Positions 35,276 through 44,150 are shown, counted from the stretch's first letter. The stretch: 64,000 nucleotides of DNA from Rhizobium sp. R635 (GCF_002211285.1 NZ_LOKX01000036.1:162946-226945); one strand, 5' to 3'. Program-made: numbers and translations. The notes: generated by a model from the sequence alone, not told the origin.

Positions 35276-36085
35276 TTATACCTGGATCACGCCTGGCACC
35301 GACTGAAGTTTCACCAGCTCGACATCGAAATGCGGCGGACTATCTGCAGTGACCTGGACGAAACGGCCCCTGACGCGAAAGATTTCCTGGACGAGGTTGC
35401 GCTCGGCAAGCTCATGCGGGGCGCCGTCGAACCTGAGGTGCCCCTTTTCGAGCAGTGAAATGCGGTCGCTGACCGCGATTGCCTGGTTGATGTCATGGAT
35501 CGCCATGACGACGGTCACGCCCTTTTGGCGGCTCAGCCGATGCACCAGATCGAGCACCTCGACCTGATAGCCGATATCGAGGAAGGAGGTCGGCTCGTCG
35601 AGCAGCAAGATCTCCGCTTCCTGGGCGAGAGCGGCTGAAATCCACGCCCTCTGCCGTTCGCCGCCGGACAGTTCCCGCAGGCTGCGGTCGGCCAAATCGG
35701 ACAGCCCGGTACTTTCGAGCGCCCATTCGATCGCCTCTTCGTCGCGGCTGTCATAAGAGCGGAACAGGCCGACATGCGGATATCGGCCCTGGCGCACGAG
35801 CTGGGCGACGGTCATCTCATCGGGTGCGGTCGGCTGCTGTGGCAGGAAGGCGAGCCGCTTCGCCAGCATCCGGCGCGACATGGAGGCGACAGCAATGCCG
35901 TCGAGCGACGCCCTGCCCTCGGCCGGGCGGATGAGCCCGGCCAGCGCATGCAGCGCCGTGCTCTTGCCCGAACCGTTCGGGCCGATCAGCGCCCGGATCT
36001 CGCCCTTTTCGAGCGAAAGGCTGAAGCTGTCGAGAACTTTGCGCTTGTTGTACGTCACCGAGAGGTCGGAACAGGACAATGGCAT
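35276..36085 (-). CDS. Iron-siderophore ABC transporter ATP-binding protein
   Basis: A 269-aa FecE/FhuC-type ATPase. Walker A GPNGSGKST, Q-loop FLPQQPTAPDEMTV, signature LSGGERQRAWISAALAQ, Walker B ILLLDEPTSFLD, switch His in MAIHDINQA. It is the last gene of a four-gene minus-strand operon (binding protein, two FecCD permeases, ATPase), 7 bases after the permease stop, and powers siderophore uptake across the inner membrane. Confidence 0.92.
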   Translation of the reverse strand: MPLSCSDLSVTYNKRKVLDSFSLSLEKGEIRALIGPNGSGKSTALHALAGLIRPAEGRASLDGIAVASMSRRMLAKRLAFLPQQPTAPDEMTVAQLVRQGRYPHVGLFRSYDSRDEEAIEWALESTGLSDLADRSLRELSGGERQRAWISAALAQEAEILLLDEPTSFLDIGYQVEVLDLVHRLSRQKGVTVVMAIHDINQAIAVSDRISLLEKGHLRFDGAPHELAERNLVQEIFRVRGRFVQVTADSPPHFDVELVKLQSVPGVIQV

Positions 36086-36092
36086 TTCGGCC

Positions 36093-37130
36093 TCACATGG
36101 TTTTGCGCAGCAGCGCGAGCAGAAGCGGAACGCCGAAGACGGCTGTGACCACGCCGATCGGAATTTCCTCGGCCTGCCCCAGCAGCCTGCCGATGAGATC
36201 GCCGAGCGTGACGATGACGGCGCCGAGCACTATCGTCAGCGCAAGCGACAGCATGAAATTCCGTCCCGACAGAAAGCGCGCGAGATGCGGCACGATGAGG
36301 CCGACGAAGACGATCGGGCCGACCGCGCCGACGGCACTCGCCGCAAGCGCGCAGGAGACGATCAGCACGATCGAGAACTGCCTGCGATAGCCGAGGCCGA
36401 AGGAGCGGGCGACAGGCGCATCGAACCGCAGCAGCGTCAGCGGCCGGTAGATGACCGGCAGCATGGCGAGCCCGGCGATGGTGAAGGGCAGCAGAAAGAG
36501 CGCGTGATCCCAGCTGCGGGCGTAAAGACTGCCGGACAGCCATTCGAGAATGATCTCGATGCGGGCCGATCCCCATCCGGCGATGAGGCCGATCGCCATC
36601 GCATGCAGCACCGCGCCGACCGCCACGCCGCAGAGCGTGATGCGCAACGCACTGAGCCCGAGGCGGAAGGCGAGCAGATAGATGACGCCGCCGGCAAGCA
36701 GGCCGCCGGCAAGGCCTGCCGCAGGCAGCCATGCGACCGGCAGTTCGGCCAGCGTGTTCGAGCCCGGCTCGAAGATATAGACAGTAAAGAGCAGGAAGAT
36801 CGTCACCGACAGCGTGGCCCCCTGCGACACACCCATCAGCGATGGGTCGGCGAGCGGATTGCGGGTGATGGTCTGCAGGAGATATCCCGCCAACGAAAAA
36901 TGGATGCCGGCGAGAATGCCGGTGGCGATGCGCGGCAGCCGGATATCGAGGATGATCAGCCGCGCTTCCGCCGAACCGCCGCCGGTCAGGACGGCCGCGA
37001 CGTCACCCATGGGAATATCGGCGACGCCGAGGAAGACCGCCGCCGCTAGCGACAGGAGCGCGAAGACGCCAAGCGCGAAGGCCATGCCGAAACTTGTTGA
37101 ATCGGCCGATATCGATGCCGGCGCGCTCAT
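36093..37130 (-). CDS. FecCD-family siderophore ABC permease, second
   Basis: A 345-aa permease with about nine to ten membrane helices. Family motifs are LPRIATGILAGIHFSLAGYLLQTITRNPLADPSLMGVSQG and, near the end, GPIVFVGLIVPHLAR. It overlaps the other permease by 4 bp (ATGA) and would form a heterodimer with it. The specific siderophore cannot be told. Confidence 0.92.
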   Translation of the reverse strand: MSAPASISADSTSFGMAFALGVFALLSLAAAVFLGVADIPMGDVAAVLTGGGSAEARLIILDIRLPRIATGILAGIHFSLAGYLLQTITRNPLADPSLMGVSQGATLSVTIFLLFTVYIFEPGSNTLAELPVAWLPAAGLAGGLLAGGVIYLLAFRLGLSALRITLCGVAVGAVLHAMAIGLIAGWGSARIEIILEWLSGSLYARSWDHALFLLPFTIAGLAMLPVIYRPLTLLRFDAPVARSFGLGYRRQFSIVLIVSCALAASAVGAVGPIVFVGLIVPHLARFLSGRNFMLSLALTIVLGAVIVTLGDLIGRLLGQAEEIPIGVVTAVFGVPLLLALLRKTM

Positions 37131-38131
37131 CGCGTCTCACCCGCAAGGCTCAGCCGTCCGCGCTGGACGAGATAGATGAAGATCGGGCCGCCAAGCAATG
37201 CGGTGATGATGCCGACCGGCAGCTCGCGCGGAATGGCGATGCTGCGCGCGAAAACGTCTGCGACCGTCACGATTAGCGCGCCGAGAGCCGCGCTCAACGC
37301 GATCTCCCATCCGGTGCCGCTGGGCTTGAGCAGCCGGGCGATGTGGGGAGCGGCAAGCCCGACGAAGGCGACCGGCCCGGCGATCGGCGCGACGCCCGCG
37401 ACCGGGACGACGGCCAGAATGAGGATGAGCGGCTTCCACAGGCCGAGCTGCAGGCCCATTCCGGCCGCTGCATGATCGCTGAGCGTGAACATGCCGATGA
37501 CGCGCCGCAGAACCAACGCCCCGACGACGCCGGCGATCGTCCAGGGCAGCATGTAGAAGAGATGAGACCAGGTGCGCCCCTGGAAACCACCGGCAAGCCA
37601 GAAGAGCAGCGATGCCGATTGCGGCCCGGTCAAGAGCAGCACATAGGTGGTGATCGCGCCCAGAAACAGCGAGACGCTGACGCCGCCAAGCGCAAGCTGC
37701 AATGGCCGTCCCTGCCCGCCGCGCGACACCCAGAACGTCATGGAAGCCGCGGCAAGCCCTCCGGCAAGGCCGATGAAGGGATAATAGGCTGGCGAAAGCC
37801 AAGGCAAGAAGACGAAACAGCAGACGATCGGCGCGACCGCGCCCGAGGTCACGCCGGTAATGCCGGGATCGGCCAGGGGATTGCGCGTCAGCGTCTGCAA
37901 CACGTAGCCGGAAACCGCAAGGCCCGCTCCGCCGGCCGCCGCCGCTAGGCTGCGCGGCAGGCGCAGCGTCCAGACGAGAATGGATTCGAGCTTGCCGTCG
38001 GGCGCCAGGAGCACGCGCAACACGGTCTCCACTGAAAGCGTCTTGGCGCCGACCAGCAGGCCGAGCATCGCCGCCAGCGTGGCGGCGACGGCGATGAGCC
38101 CTATGGCCAGGAATGATTGCCGGGGGCTCAT
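37127..38131 (-). CDS. FecCD-family siderophore ABC permease, first
   Basis: A 334-aa permease with family motifs LPRSLAAAAGGAGLAVSGYVLQTLTRNPLADPGITGVTSG and GPVAFVGLAAPHIARLL. It has about nine to ten membrane segments. It lies 19 bases after the binding-protein gene and overlaps the second permease gene. Confidence 0.92.
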   Translation of the reverse strand: MSPRQSFLAIGLIAVAATLAAMLGLLVGAKTLSVETVLRVLLAPDGKLESILVWTLRLPRSLAAAAGGAGLAVSGYVLQTLTRNPLADPGITGVTSGAVAPIVCCFVFLPWLSPAYYPFIGLAGGLAAASMTFWVSRGGQGRPLQLALGGVSVSLFLGAITTYVLLLTGPQSASLLFWLAGGFQGRTWSHLFYMLPWTIAGVVGALVLRRVIGMFTLSDHAAAGMGLQLGLWKPLILILAVVPVAGVAPIAGPVAFVGLAAPHIARLLKPSGTGWEIALSAALGALIVTVADVFARSIAIPRELPVGIITALLGGPIFIYLVQRGRLSLAGETR

Positions 38132-38150
38132 TGCAAGCCTTGTCCCGGAA

Positions 38151-39140
38151 TTAGTTCTGCAACTCGGCCGGGATCAGCTTGGCGGCTTCGGCCTTGACGT
38201 CGACGGCCGGGAACGTATCGGGGTAGAGGTAGTGCGCGGCCTCGCGCAGGACGATTTCGCGGGCGATCGGGCCATTGGTCTCGACCCACTGGTCGCCGAC
38301 ATAGAAGACGCGGTTGTTCTTCACCGCCGACAGTTGCGACCAGATCGGGTTGCCTTCATGTGGGCGATCCGGGCCGGAATCATAAACGAAGATGACCTCC
38401 GGATCTTTTTCCAGCATGGTTTCCAGGCTGAGGTCGATGCCGAATTCGCCGCCGGCGGTCTTCGGCCCGGGAACATTGTCGCCGCCGATCGCAGCCACGA
38501 TCGAGGCCGAGGTATTTTCCGTATGGAAAGCGAAAGGCGTCGCACCGCCCCACATGATCAGGAAGCGCGGATGAACATCCTTAGGCGCCTTGGCGGCGAA
38601 CTCCGCCAGATGCTTGCGGAAATCGGCGTTCAGTTGCTCGCCGCGCTCGGGCTTGCCGAGCAGCTTGGAAAGGGCGGCGGTCTCGCTGTAGCTCTCTTCG
38701 AGCAGCTCCATATTGTAGGCAACGTAAGGCGCGATGTTCTGAAGCTGGGCAGCATTGCCGGCCGTGTAGCGGCGGATGGCGATGATCAGGTCCGGCTTGG
38801 CTTCGGAGAGAAGTTCGAGATTGGGCTTGGCGCGCTGGCCGATCTGCTTCATCCCGGACGTCAGGCCGAGCAGGAAATCGGGCTCGCGGCCTGAAGTCAT
38901 ATAGGTGCTTGCGACCGGCTTGATGCCGAGCGCGAGAGCCACGTCGTCGGCGAAATAGGAAATCGAGGCAATGCGCTTCGGCTGCGCCGGGACTTCGACG
39001 GTAACGCCGCGATCATCGATGATGACGCCGCGATCATCGACGATCGAAACCTTCTTGCCATCATCCGCCTGGGCGGCACCCGCCACCAGCATTGCGGACA
39101 GGCCCAGGACCGAGAAAAATCTACCTGCGTATCGAGTCAT
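38151..39140 (-). CDS. Iron-siderophore periplasmic binding protein
   Basis: A 329-aa FecB/FhuD-like (class III) binding protein with a signal peptide (MTRYAGRFFSVLGLSAMLVAGAAQA). The typical start of the mature domain is VEVPAQPKRIASI, with PDLIIAIRRYTA and GGEFGIDLSLETMLEKDPEVI. A small internal duplication gives IVDDRG-VIIDDRG. The ATG at 39140 has AGGGGAG upstream; the TTG at 39149 is less likely. It is first gene of the uptake operon. Confidence 0.9.
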   Translation of the reverse strand: MTRYAGRFFSVLGLSAMLVAGAAQADDGKKVSIVDDRGVIIDDRGVTVEVPAQPKRIASISYFADDVALALGIKPVASTYMTSGREPDFLLGLTSGMKQIGQRAKPNLELLSEAKPDLIIAIRRYTAGNAAQLQNIAPYVAYNMELLEESYSETAALSKLLGKPERGEQLNADFRKHLAEFAAKAPKDVHPRFLIMWGGATPFAFHTENTSASIVAAIGGDNVPGPKTAGGEFGIDLSLETMLEKDPEVIFVYDSGPDRPHEGNPIWSQLSAVKNNRVFYVGDQWVETNGPIAREIVLREAAHYLYPDTFPAVDVKAEAAKLIPAELQN

Positions 39141-39153
39141 ATCTGACAACTCC

Positions 39154-39170
39154 CCTCTGATACGCAGAGG
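39154..39170 (-). promoter_or_regulatory. Hairpin next to the ribosome site of the siderophore-binding protein
   Basis: CCTCTG and CAGAGG are complementary around a 5-base loop, directly before the AGGGGAG ribosome site on the minus strand. It could tune translation. I do not see a clear iron-box consensus in the 100-bp upstream region. Confidence 0.35.
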
Positions 39171-39239
39171 CTTTAGCCAAAAAAGAGGAGTTTAACAATC
39201 AGGATTCTTTTGCGCGCTTTCTGAGAAAACACGGCTGTC

Positions 39240-40337
39240 TCAATCCTCCGGCAGGGCAAAGACCGCGCAGGGCTCGGCGATGCCGCGCAGGGCGTGTTCG
39301 CCGAGCGGCGTCAGCGGGCCTTCGGTGTTATCAGCCACGGCGCCCGAGATCAGCACGCTTCGGCCGAGCGGCTTGCAGAGCCCTTCCAGCCGGCTGACCA
39401 GATTGACGGCCGGGCCGATGGCTGTGAAATCAAGCCGATCGGCGGCGCCGATATTGCCCCAGAGGATCTCGCCGAAATGCAGTGCGGCGCCGAAAGGCAG
39501 CGGCGCCAGCCCCTGGGCCTGGCGCATCTGGTCGAGATGAGCCATGCCGGCGCGGCAGGCGGCGACGGCCCGCAGCGCCGCCTCGCAGGCTTCCCGATCG
39601 GCCCGGGCTTCGTCGCCGGAAGCCTTCGCGACGGGAAAGATCGCCAGCACGCCGTCGCCGATGAATTTCAGCACCTCGCCGCCGAAGGCGTGCACCGCGC
39701 CGGCGACGCGGTCGAAATAAGCGTCGAGCGCCGATATCATCGCCTGCGGTTCCGTCACTTCAGAAAGCGCGGTGAAATCCCGCAGATCGGCGCAGAGAAG
39801 TGCCGCGCGAATGGTTTCGCCGGTGCCGCGGGCAAGCGCGCCGGACTGGACACGCGCCGCACTGCGCCGGCCGAGATAGGCTTCCAGCAGCGCCGCCCGC
39901 GCCTCCCGTGCCGCCAGCGCTGCCAGCGGCGCGGCGGCAAAACGCGCGACCTCCTTCAGCCGCGCGGCTTCATCGGAAGCGAATTCACCCGCCCCTGCCC
40001 CCTTGCCGATGCCAGCCCAGCCGAGCATGGCGCCATCCTGCGAAGGCCCGATCCTCTCCTCCCAAACCGGCCCGAGCCCGGCCAGCCACTCGCGCCCGGC
40101 ATCGCTTCGCGGTGCGGCGGCAAAAGCGAGCGCCTCGATGACCGCCCCGGTCTCGGCCCGCCACAGCCAGGTGCGCCGCGCGATGATCGGATGCGGCACC
40201 GAAAGCGTCAGCGCCCCGCCGGAAAGCGCCAGGCCATCGGCCAGCAGCCGGCGCCCGAGCTCGGCCAGGAAGCGCTCGGGAGCGGGCGACGCCGCGGCCT
40301 CGTCAATCAGCCAGGCAAGAGAGGGAGGCAGATCCAT
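39240..40337 (-). CDS. Cytosolic class III nucleotidyl cyclase
   Basis: A 365-aa soluble protein with a helical N-terminal region of about 170 residues (no known sensor) and a class III cyclase domain. Metal-binding Asp184 (LCADLRDFTAL) and Asp228 (LKFIGDGV) are present, with Lys224, Asn312 and Arg316. At the second base-specificity position there is Pro309 (TAIGPAVN) where adenylate cyclases have Asp, so the substrate is not certain. It is downstream in position but not in orientation to any obvious target; the siderophore operon starts 99 bases away on the same strand. Confidence 0.88.
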   Translation of the reverse strand: MDLPPSLAWLIDEAAASPAPERFLAELGRRLLADGLALSGGALTLSVPHPIIARRTWLWRAETGAVIEALAFAAAPRSDAGREWLAGLGPVWEERIGPSQDGAMLGWAGIGKGAGAGEFASDEAARLKEVARFAAAPLAALAAREARAALLEAYLGRRSAARVQSGALARGTGETIRAALLCADLRDFTALSEVTEPQAMISALDAYFDRVAGAVHAFGGEVLKFIGDGVLAIFPVAKASGDEARADREACEAALRAVAACRAGMAHLDQMRQAQGLAPLPFGAALHFGEILWGNIGAADRLDFTAIGPAVNLVSRLEGLCKPLGRSVLISGAVADNTEGPLTPLGEHALRGIAEPCAVFALPED

Positions 40338-40523
40338 GTGTTAACATTGCATCGCCCCGGGGATGTCCGCAAGCGAACGTTCCACAACCCTGTCAACCCC
40401 ATCACCGAACAAGCCTGTGGAAAACCGTTCATCACGGTGGAAAACAACCAGATAAACACCTTTAAATTGCGCGACATTAATTCGGTTATGTGCCAGCTTG
40501 TCATTAGCGATTGAGGGGTTGCT

Positions 40524-40748
40524 ATGGGCACGACATATTGGCCGAAAGATCCGCTTGACGGGAATGACATGACGCTGCTGACGTCGATCCTTCGGCGCTG
40601 GTGTGCGCGTTATGGGATCGAATTCACGGCGGAAGAGAGCAAGCGGAAGGCCAGGGAACTCGTCGAGTGGTTCGAGTTCGGGGTCAAGGACCCGGCCGAG
40701 CTCGAAGAGCTGATCGACGGAAAGCACTGGCTCGTCAGCCGCATCTGA
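40524..40748 (+). CDS. Small conserved-looking protein
   Basis: A 74-aa protein with a compact helical look: LTSILRRWCARYGIEF, RKARELVEWFEFGVKDPAELEELI. No membrane or metal motif. The ATG is 9 bases after GAGGGG. Codon bias matches the genome, so it is likely a true gene. The name and function are unknown. Three DnaA-box-like sequences lie in the 180-bp upstream gap. Confidence 0.7.
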   Translation: MGTTYWPKDPLDGNDMTLLTSILRRWCARYGIEFTAEESKRKARELVEWFEFGVKDPAELEELIDGKHWLVSRI

Positions 40749-40828
40749 GCGCAGCCGTCATTTCCAAGAGATAAAGGCCGGGCGAAACATCGCACCGGCC
40801 TTCGTTCGTCTGCCTCTGTCCAAGGATT

Positions 40829-41140
40829 TTAGTAGTCGTCCCGCCAGCGGCGTTCGCGATCCCAGCGCCGCTCCTCGCGCCAGCGCGGGCCGTCCCAATG
40901 GCGGTGATGCCGCCGTTCCCAGCCCCAGCGCGGCGGACCGCCGTAGAAAGCCACCGGCGGCGGGCGGCGCCAGTTGCGTCGGCATTCGCCCCAGCGGGTC
41001 AGGTGCCAGCCGCGGCCACAGGCGTAGTCGACCTTTGTGACAGTGCTCTCAACCTTGATTGTCCCTACCGGCATCGCCTGCGCTGTGCCGATCGAGAGGC
41101 TGCCAGCGAGCAAGGCAGCCGCGATAGAAAGTGCCTTCAT
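40829..41140 (-). CDS. Secreted GCG_CRPN-type small protein
   Basis: A 103-aa protein: signal peptide MKALSIAAALLAGSLSIGTAQA, then VDYACGRGWHLTRWGECRRN, the cysteine motif of the GCG_CRPN prefix-to-repeats family, then an Arg/Trp/His-rich repeat-like tail (RWREERRWDRERRWRDD). The start at 41140 has GGAG 7 bases upstream. Family function is unknown; the tail is strongly basic and may bind anionic surface polymers. Confidence 0.8.
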   Translation of the reverse strand: MKALSIAAALLAGSLSIGTAQAMPVGTIKVESTVTKVDYACGRGWHLTRWGECRRNWRRPPPVAFYGGPPRWGWERRHHRHWDGPRWREERRWDRERRWRDDY

Positions 41141-41324
41141 CGAAAACTCCATTTCATCCAGCCGCAACCACCTTAGGAGCGCCAAATTGAACTGGAGATG
41201 AACTGCACGTTCATGTTTGGAGGCAGGAAAACAGCGCTTTTGGACGCCCGGCCGCAGCGCCGGCAAGCCGTTCCTCCCGCAGCGTCAGGCGCTTGAGGAG
41301 CGTCCCCTGCCTGCCGAAAACCGT

Positions 41325-41771
41325 TCATGTCCTGCCGTAAAAAGGATCCGGACCGGGGTCCCGTCCGGCCGCGACTTCGGTCAGCCGGCCGAGATAATGC
41401 GCCCAGCCTTCCTCATGGCCCGCGCACTGCTCCGCACTCGGCAGACCGCTGTGGGTGAGCCGCAGAAGCGTCCCGCCTCCCTGCTCGATCAGATCGATCT
41501 CGACCAGGCTCGATCCCGGCGGCACCACCTCGCTGCCGTCCCAGCCGAAACTGTAGGCAAGCCGATGCACCGGCACCACCTCGCGAAACGAGCCGCGCGC
41601 AAAGCGGGCGCCGGTGACGTTGACGAGATAAAGCCCGCCCGGCTCCGGCTCGATCTCCGCCTCCGTCCCCATCCAGCGCAGGATCTTCTCCGGATCGGTC
41701 ATCAGCGCAAACACCGCCGCCGGCGGCGCCGCGATATGCGCCTCGCGATGGACGACGAAAGGTTCTGGCAT
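41325..41771 (-). CDS. SRPBCC/AHSA1-family protein
   Basis: A 148-aa START-like fold protein. Family features are VHREAHIAAPPAAVFALMTDPEKILRWMG, FREVVPVHRLAYSFGW, SLVEIDLIEQGGGTLLRLTHSGL and the final WAHYLGRLTEVAAG. The cavity-type fold binds small hydrophobic ligands; activity is unassigned. It is a single gene with a repeat-filled upstream region. Confidence 0.88.
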   Translation of the reverse strand: MPEPFVVHREAHIAAPPAAVFALMTDPEKILRWMGTEAEIEPEPGGLYLVNVTGARFARGSFREVVPVHRLAYSFGWDGSEVVPPGSSLVEIDLIEQGGGTLLRLTHSGLPSAEQCAGHEEGWAHYLGRLTEVAAGRDPGPDPFYGRT

Positions 41772-41950
41772 CGCTCTCTCCCATGGTTGCTGCCCTGCCC
41801 CTTATGACGCCGAGCGGCATGCTTTTTCGACATGGATGTCCTCAGCAGGAGCATGTAGGCGGAAGGGCGTGATCAGCAAGGGTGGTGGGGTATGCATCTA
41901 TCGTCTGTCAGAGCACTCCCCTCGCCCTTCGAGGGGGCACCACCTCTCCT

Positions 41951-42100
41951 CCTCATTCCTGTGCCTGTCACAGGAATCCAGCCACGGCGCGTCCGCGCCG
42001 TGAATGACTCACGAATGGCTCACCTGGAATGAAGAGAGTCTCCCGTGCCCAAGGACTTAGGCGCGCTGGATCCCTGTGACGAGCACAGGGATGAGGGAGG
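41951..42100. repeat. Palindromic repeat type IV, copy 1
   Basis: Ends are CCTCATTCCTGTGCCTGTCA.. and ..TGTGACGAGCACAGGGATGAGG, inverted. Inside are CCACGGCGCGTCCGCGCCG and a GCCCAAGGACTTAGGCGCGC block. Copies at 44009-44150 and 53880-54019 have the centre in the opposite order. From here to the riboswitch (42272) nothing else is seen. Confidence 0.75.
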
Positions 42101-42271
42101 TTGGAGCAGCGTGCAGCATCCCGCAACATCCCTCATCCCGCTCAGGCCAGAGGCCGGAGCCTCGAAGGACATGCTGCAACGGTGCTCCTTGTATCCATCA
42201 GCCGCCAACCCCACCCACGAAACCATCTTCCCCCTATTGCCAGCCCGCCGCCTTGCCCCTATTGTCGCGCT

Positions 42272-42406
42272 GTTCTCAGGGCGGGGTGAAAGTCCCTACC
42301 GGCGGTATGCAGTTTCAATTGCGAGCCCGCGAGCGCCTTCTTCGGAAGGGTCAGCAGATCAGGTGAGATGCCTGAGCCGACGGTCATAGTCCGGATGAAA
42401 GAGAAC
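42272..42406 (+). promoter_or_regulatory. FMN riboswitch (RFN element)
   Basis: All conserved RFN parts appear in order: closing-helix strand GTTCTC, GGGGTGAAAGTCCCTACCGG, CGGTATGCAG, the variable hairpin GCGAGCGCCTTCTTCGG, GTCAGCAGAT, AGGTGAGATGCCTGAGCCGA, CGGTCATAGTCCGGATG, and the other strand GAGAAC. It would sense FMN and shut down ribH. The expression platform before the ATG (about 85 bases) has GC-rich hairpins but no T run, so translational control is likelier than termination. Confidence 0.95.
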
Positions 42407-42490
42407 GCGCGTTGCTGCTGCCCTCCCGGGCTGGCGGCGGACGTTCGTGATCGCCTTGGGTGACGTGTCTGTACGCCAAAGGAGATGACT

Positions 42491-42925
42491 ATGACACCCA
42501 CCCGTTATGCCTTCGTCAAAGCCGGCTGGCACGCCGATATCGTCGACCGTGCGCTCGAAGGTTTCCAACAGCTCGTTCCCGCCGAGCAGATCGACGTGTT
42601 CGATGTTCCCGGCGCCTTCGAAATGCCGCTCCTGTCGCGCGATCTTGCCGCCACCGGCCGTTATGCCGCCGTCATCGCCGCCGCCTTCGTCGTCGATGGC
42701 GGGATCTACCGCCACGAATTCGTCGCCCAGGCCGTGGTCGATGGCCTGATGCGCGCCGGCATGGATACCGGCGTGCCTGTTCTGTCGGTCTCGCTGACGC
42801 CGCATCATTACCAGGAAACCGAGCATCACACGCAGATCTACCGCGCCCATTTTGTCGAGAAAGGCCGCGAGGCGGCACGCGCCGCTCTCATGATCGGGAA
42901 AACGCGCGCGGCTCTTGCGGCATAG
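42491..42925 (+). CDS. ribH: 6,7-dimethyl-8-ribityllumazine synthase (RibH2-type)
   Basis: A 144-aa cytosolic enzyme that joins the ribityl-aminouracil and dihydroxybutanone phosphate in riboflavin synthesis. DVPGAFEMPLLSRDL and AAFVVDGGIYRHEFVAQAVVDGLMRA match lumazine synthase, with the catalytic His in VSLTPHHYQE. Sequence resembles the RibH2 isozyme of Brucella and rhizobia rather than RibH1. The ATG at 42491 is chosen as AAAGGAG lies 6 bases upstream; an ATG at 42485 abuts it. No other rib genes are near. Confidence 0.93.
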   Translation: MTPTRYAFVKAGWHADIVDRALEGFQQLVPAEQIDVFDVPGAFEMPLLSRDLAATGRYAAVIAAAFVVDGGIYRHEFVAQAVVDGLMRAGMDTGVPVLSVSLTPHHYQETEHHTQIYRAHFVEKGREAARAALMIGKTRAALAA

Positions 42926-42940
42926 AAGCCCGCGCAATTG

Positions 42941-42961
42941 ACGGCGGGATTGGCCCGCCGT
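42941..42961 (+). terminator. Hairpin after ribH
   Basis: ACGGCGGG and CCCGCCGT form a perfect 8-bp stem around ATTGG, 15 bases past the stop. The tail is TCCCTCG, without a T run. Confidence 0.5.
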
Positions 42962-43037
42962 CCCTCGCTGGAGGACCTTTACCGGCGCGCCGTGTGGCAC
43001 CCCTCTCGTCCCAAGAGGCGGACCATCGCCCACCACC

Positions 43038-43814
43038 TCACCGGTAGAACATATCCCGCCACTGCTTCTCGCCGATCAGGCAATCCGTCAGCGGCCCGGC
43101 GCCGGCGACCCTCTCCACCGTCGGCGGCGGGGACAGGCCGCTGATCTCCAGCACCAGCTTGCGGCGCACGGCGATGGCGAAATCCTCTATTCTGTGGACC
43201 GGCAGCACGAAGGCGCCGGGGCCGCCGATGACGCAATCGGCGTAATATTTGTCGAGCCCGCCGGGCGCATCGGAAGGACGCAGCATGATGGCCAGCCCAT
43301 TGATGATCATGCCTGACGCCACCGTCTTGTCGCGGACGGGCGTGACGGGATCGCCCGAGTTGTTGGGGCCGTCACCGGAAACGTCGATCACCTCGCGCCT
43401 GCCCTGGAAGGGACCGGTGGCGATCATGCTGGCGCCCTGGTCGATGGCGGTCGAGATCGAGGTGCGCCGCTGCGTGCCGATCGGCCGGGCGTCGAGCTTG
43501 TCGGCAAAGGCGATCGCATCCGCTTCCGTCTCGATCACCTGCCAGTCGATCATCGAATCCTGGACGACATAGCCCGCCCATTCGAAATAGCTGATGGCGA
43601 TGCGGCCGGTGAGCCCGCCTTTCACCGCATCGATGAATTCCTTGTGCTTGAGCGCCTCGACATAACCCCGGCGCTGGATGCTGATCTCCTCGAAATCCAT
43701 CGACCGGGAGGTATCGACGGCAAGCACCAGCGTGACGTCGACTTCGTTGCCGCCGGCGCCTGCGGCCGGAACGAGACCGGAAAGACCCATGAGCACCGCA
43801 ATCGTCGTCAGCAT
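43038..43814 (-). CDS. DUF1194 VWA-like exported protein
   Basis: A 258-aa protein with a signal peptide (MLTTIAVLMGLSGLVPAAGA) and a von Willebrand A-like domain of the DUF1194 family. The metal site is DTSRS in VLAVDTSRSMDFEE, with later SGDGPNNSG. FIDAVKGGLTGRIAISYFEWAG is typical. It is probably a periplasmic metal-dependent adhesion domain. The ATG at 43814 is preferred over the TTG at 43820. Confidence 0.88.
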   Translation of the reverse strand: MLTTIAVLMGLSGLVPAAGAGGNEVDVTLVLAVDTSRSMDFEEISIQRRGYVEALKHKEFIDAVKGGLTGRIAISYFEWAGYVVQDSMIDWQVIETEADAIAFADKLDARPIGTQRRTSISTAIDQGASMIATGPFQGRREVIDVSGDGPNNSGDPVTPVRDKTVASGMIINGLAIMLRPSDAPGGLDKYYADCVIGGPGAFVLPVHRIEDFAIAVRRKLVLEISGLSPPPTVERVAGAGPLTDCLIGEKQWRDMFYR

Positions 43815-44008
43815 CGACAAATCCCCGCGCCATCAAGCAGGGAAACTGTAACACAGCTTGGCCCGCGCAGGACGCCCGGCCGCGCGAGGGGCTTCAATTT
43901 TCGGTGATATCAGCAACGCCTGCCTCGCCCTTCGAGGTTCCGGCCTGGACTCTTGGTTGCGTGATCTGCGCGGCCTCTCCACGATGCTTCATTGGGGCAC
44001 TGCCTTCT

Positions 44009-44150
44009 CCTCCCTCATTCCTGTGCCTGTCACAGGAATCCAGTGCGCCCAAGTCCTTGGGCGCGAGAGACTTTTCAACTCTCGTATTGAGTCATTCACC
44101 GCGCGGACGCGCGGTGGCTGGATTCCTGTGACGAGCACAGGAATGAGGGA
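44009..44150. repeat. Palindromic repeat type IV, copy 2
   Basis: Ends are TCCCTCATTCCTGTGCCTGT and CGAGCACAGGAATGAGGGA, with inner GCGCCCAAGTCCTTGGGCGC and GCGCGGACGCGCGGTGG hairpins. It lies between the DUF1194 gene and the Pycsar-effector-like gene; nothing else is seen in that gap. Confidence 0.75.

Noticed and set aside
39141..39239. Iron-responsive box before the siderophore operon
   Set aside because: No convincing dyad or IRO-type consensus could be found, though iron control is expected.
40338..40523. CtrA sites (TTAA-N7-TTAA)
   Set aside because: The TTAA pairs seen have an 11-base spacer, not 7.
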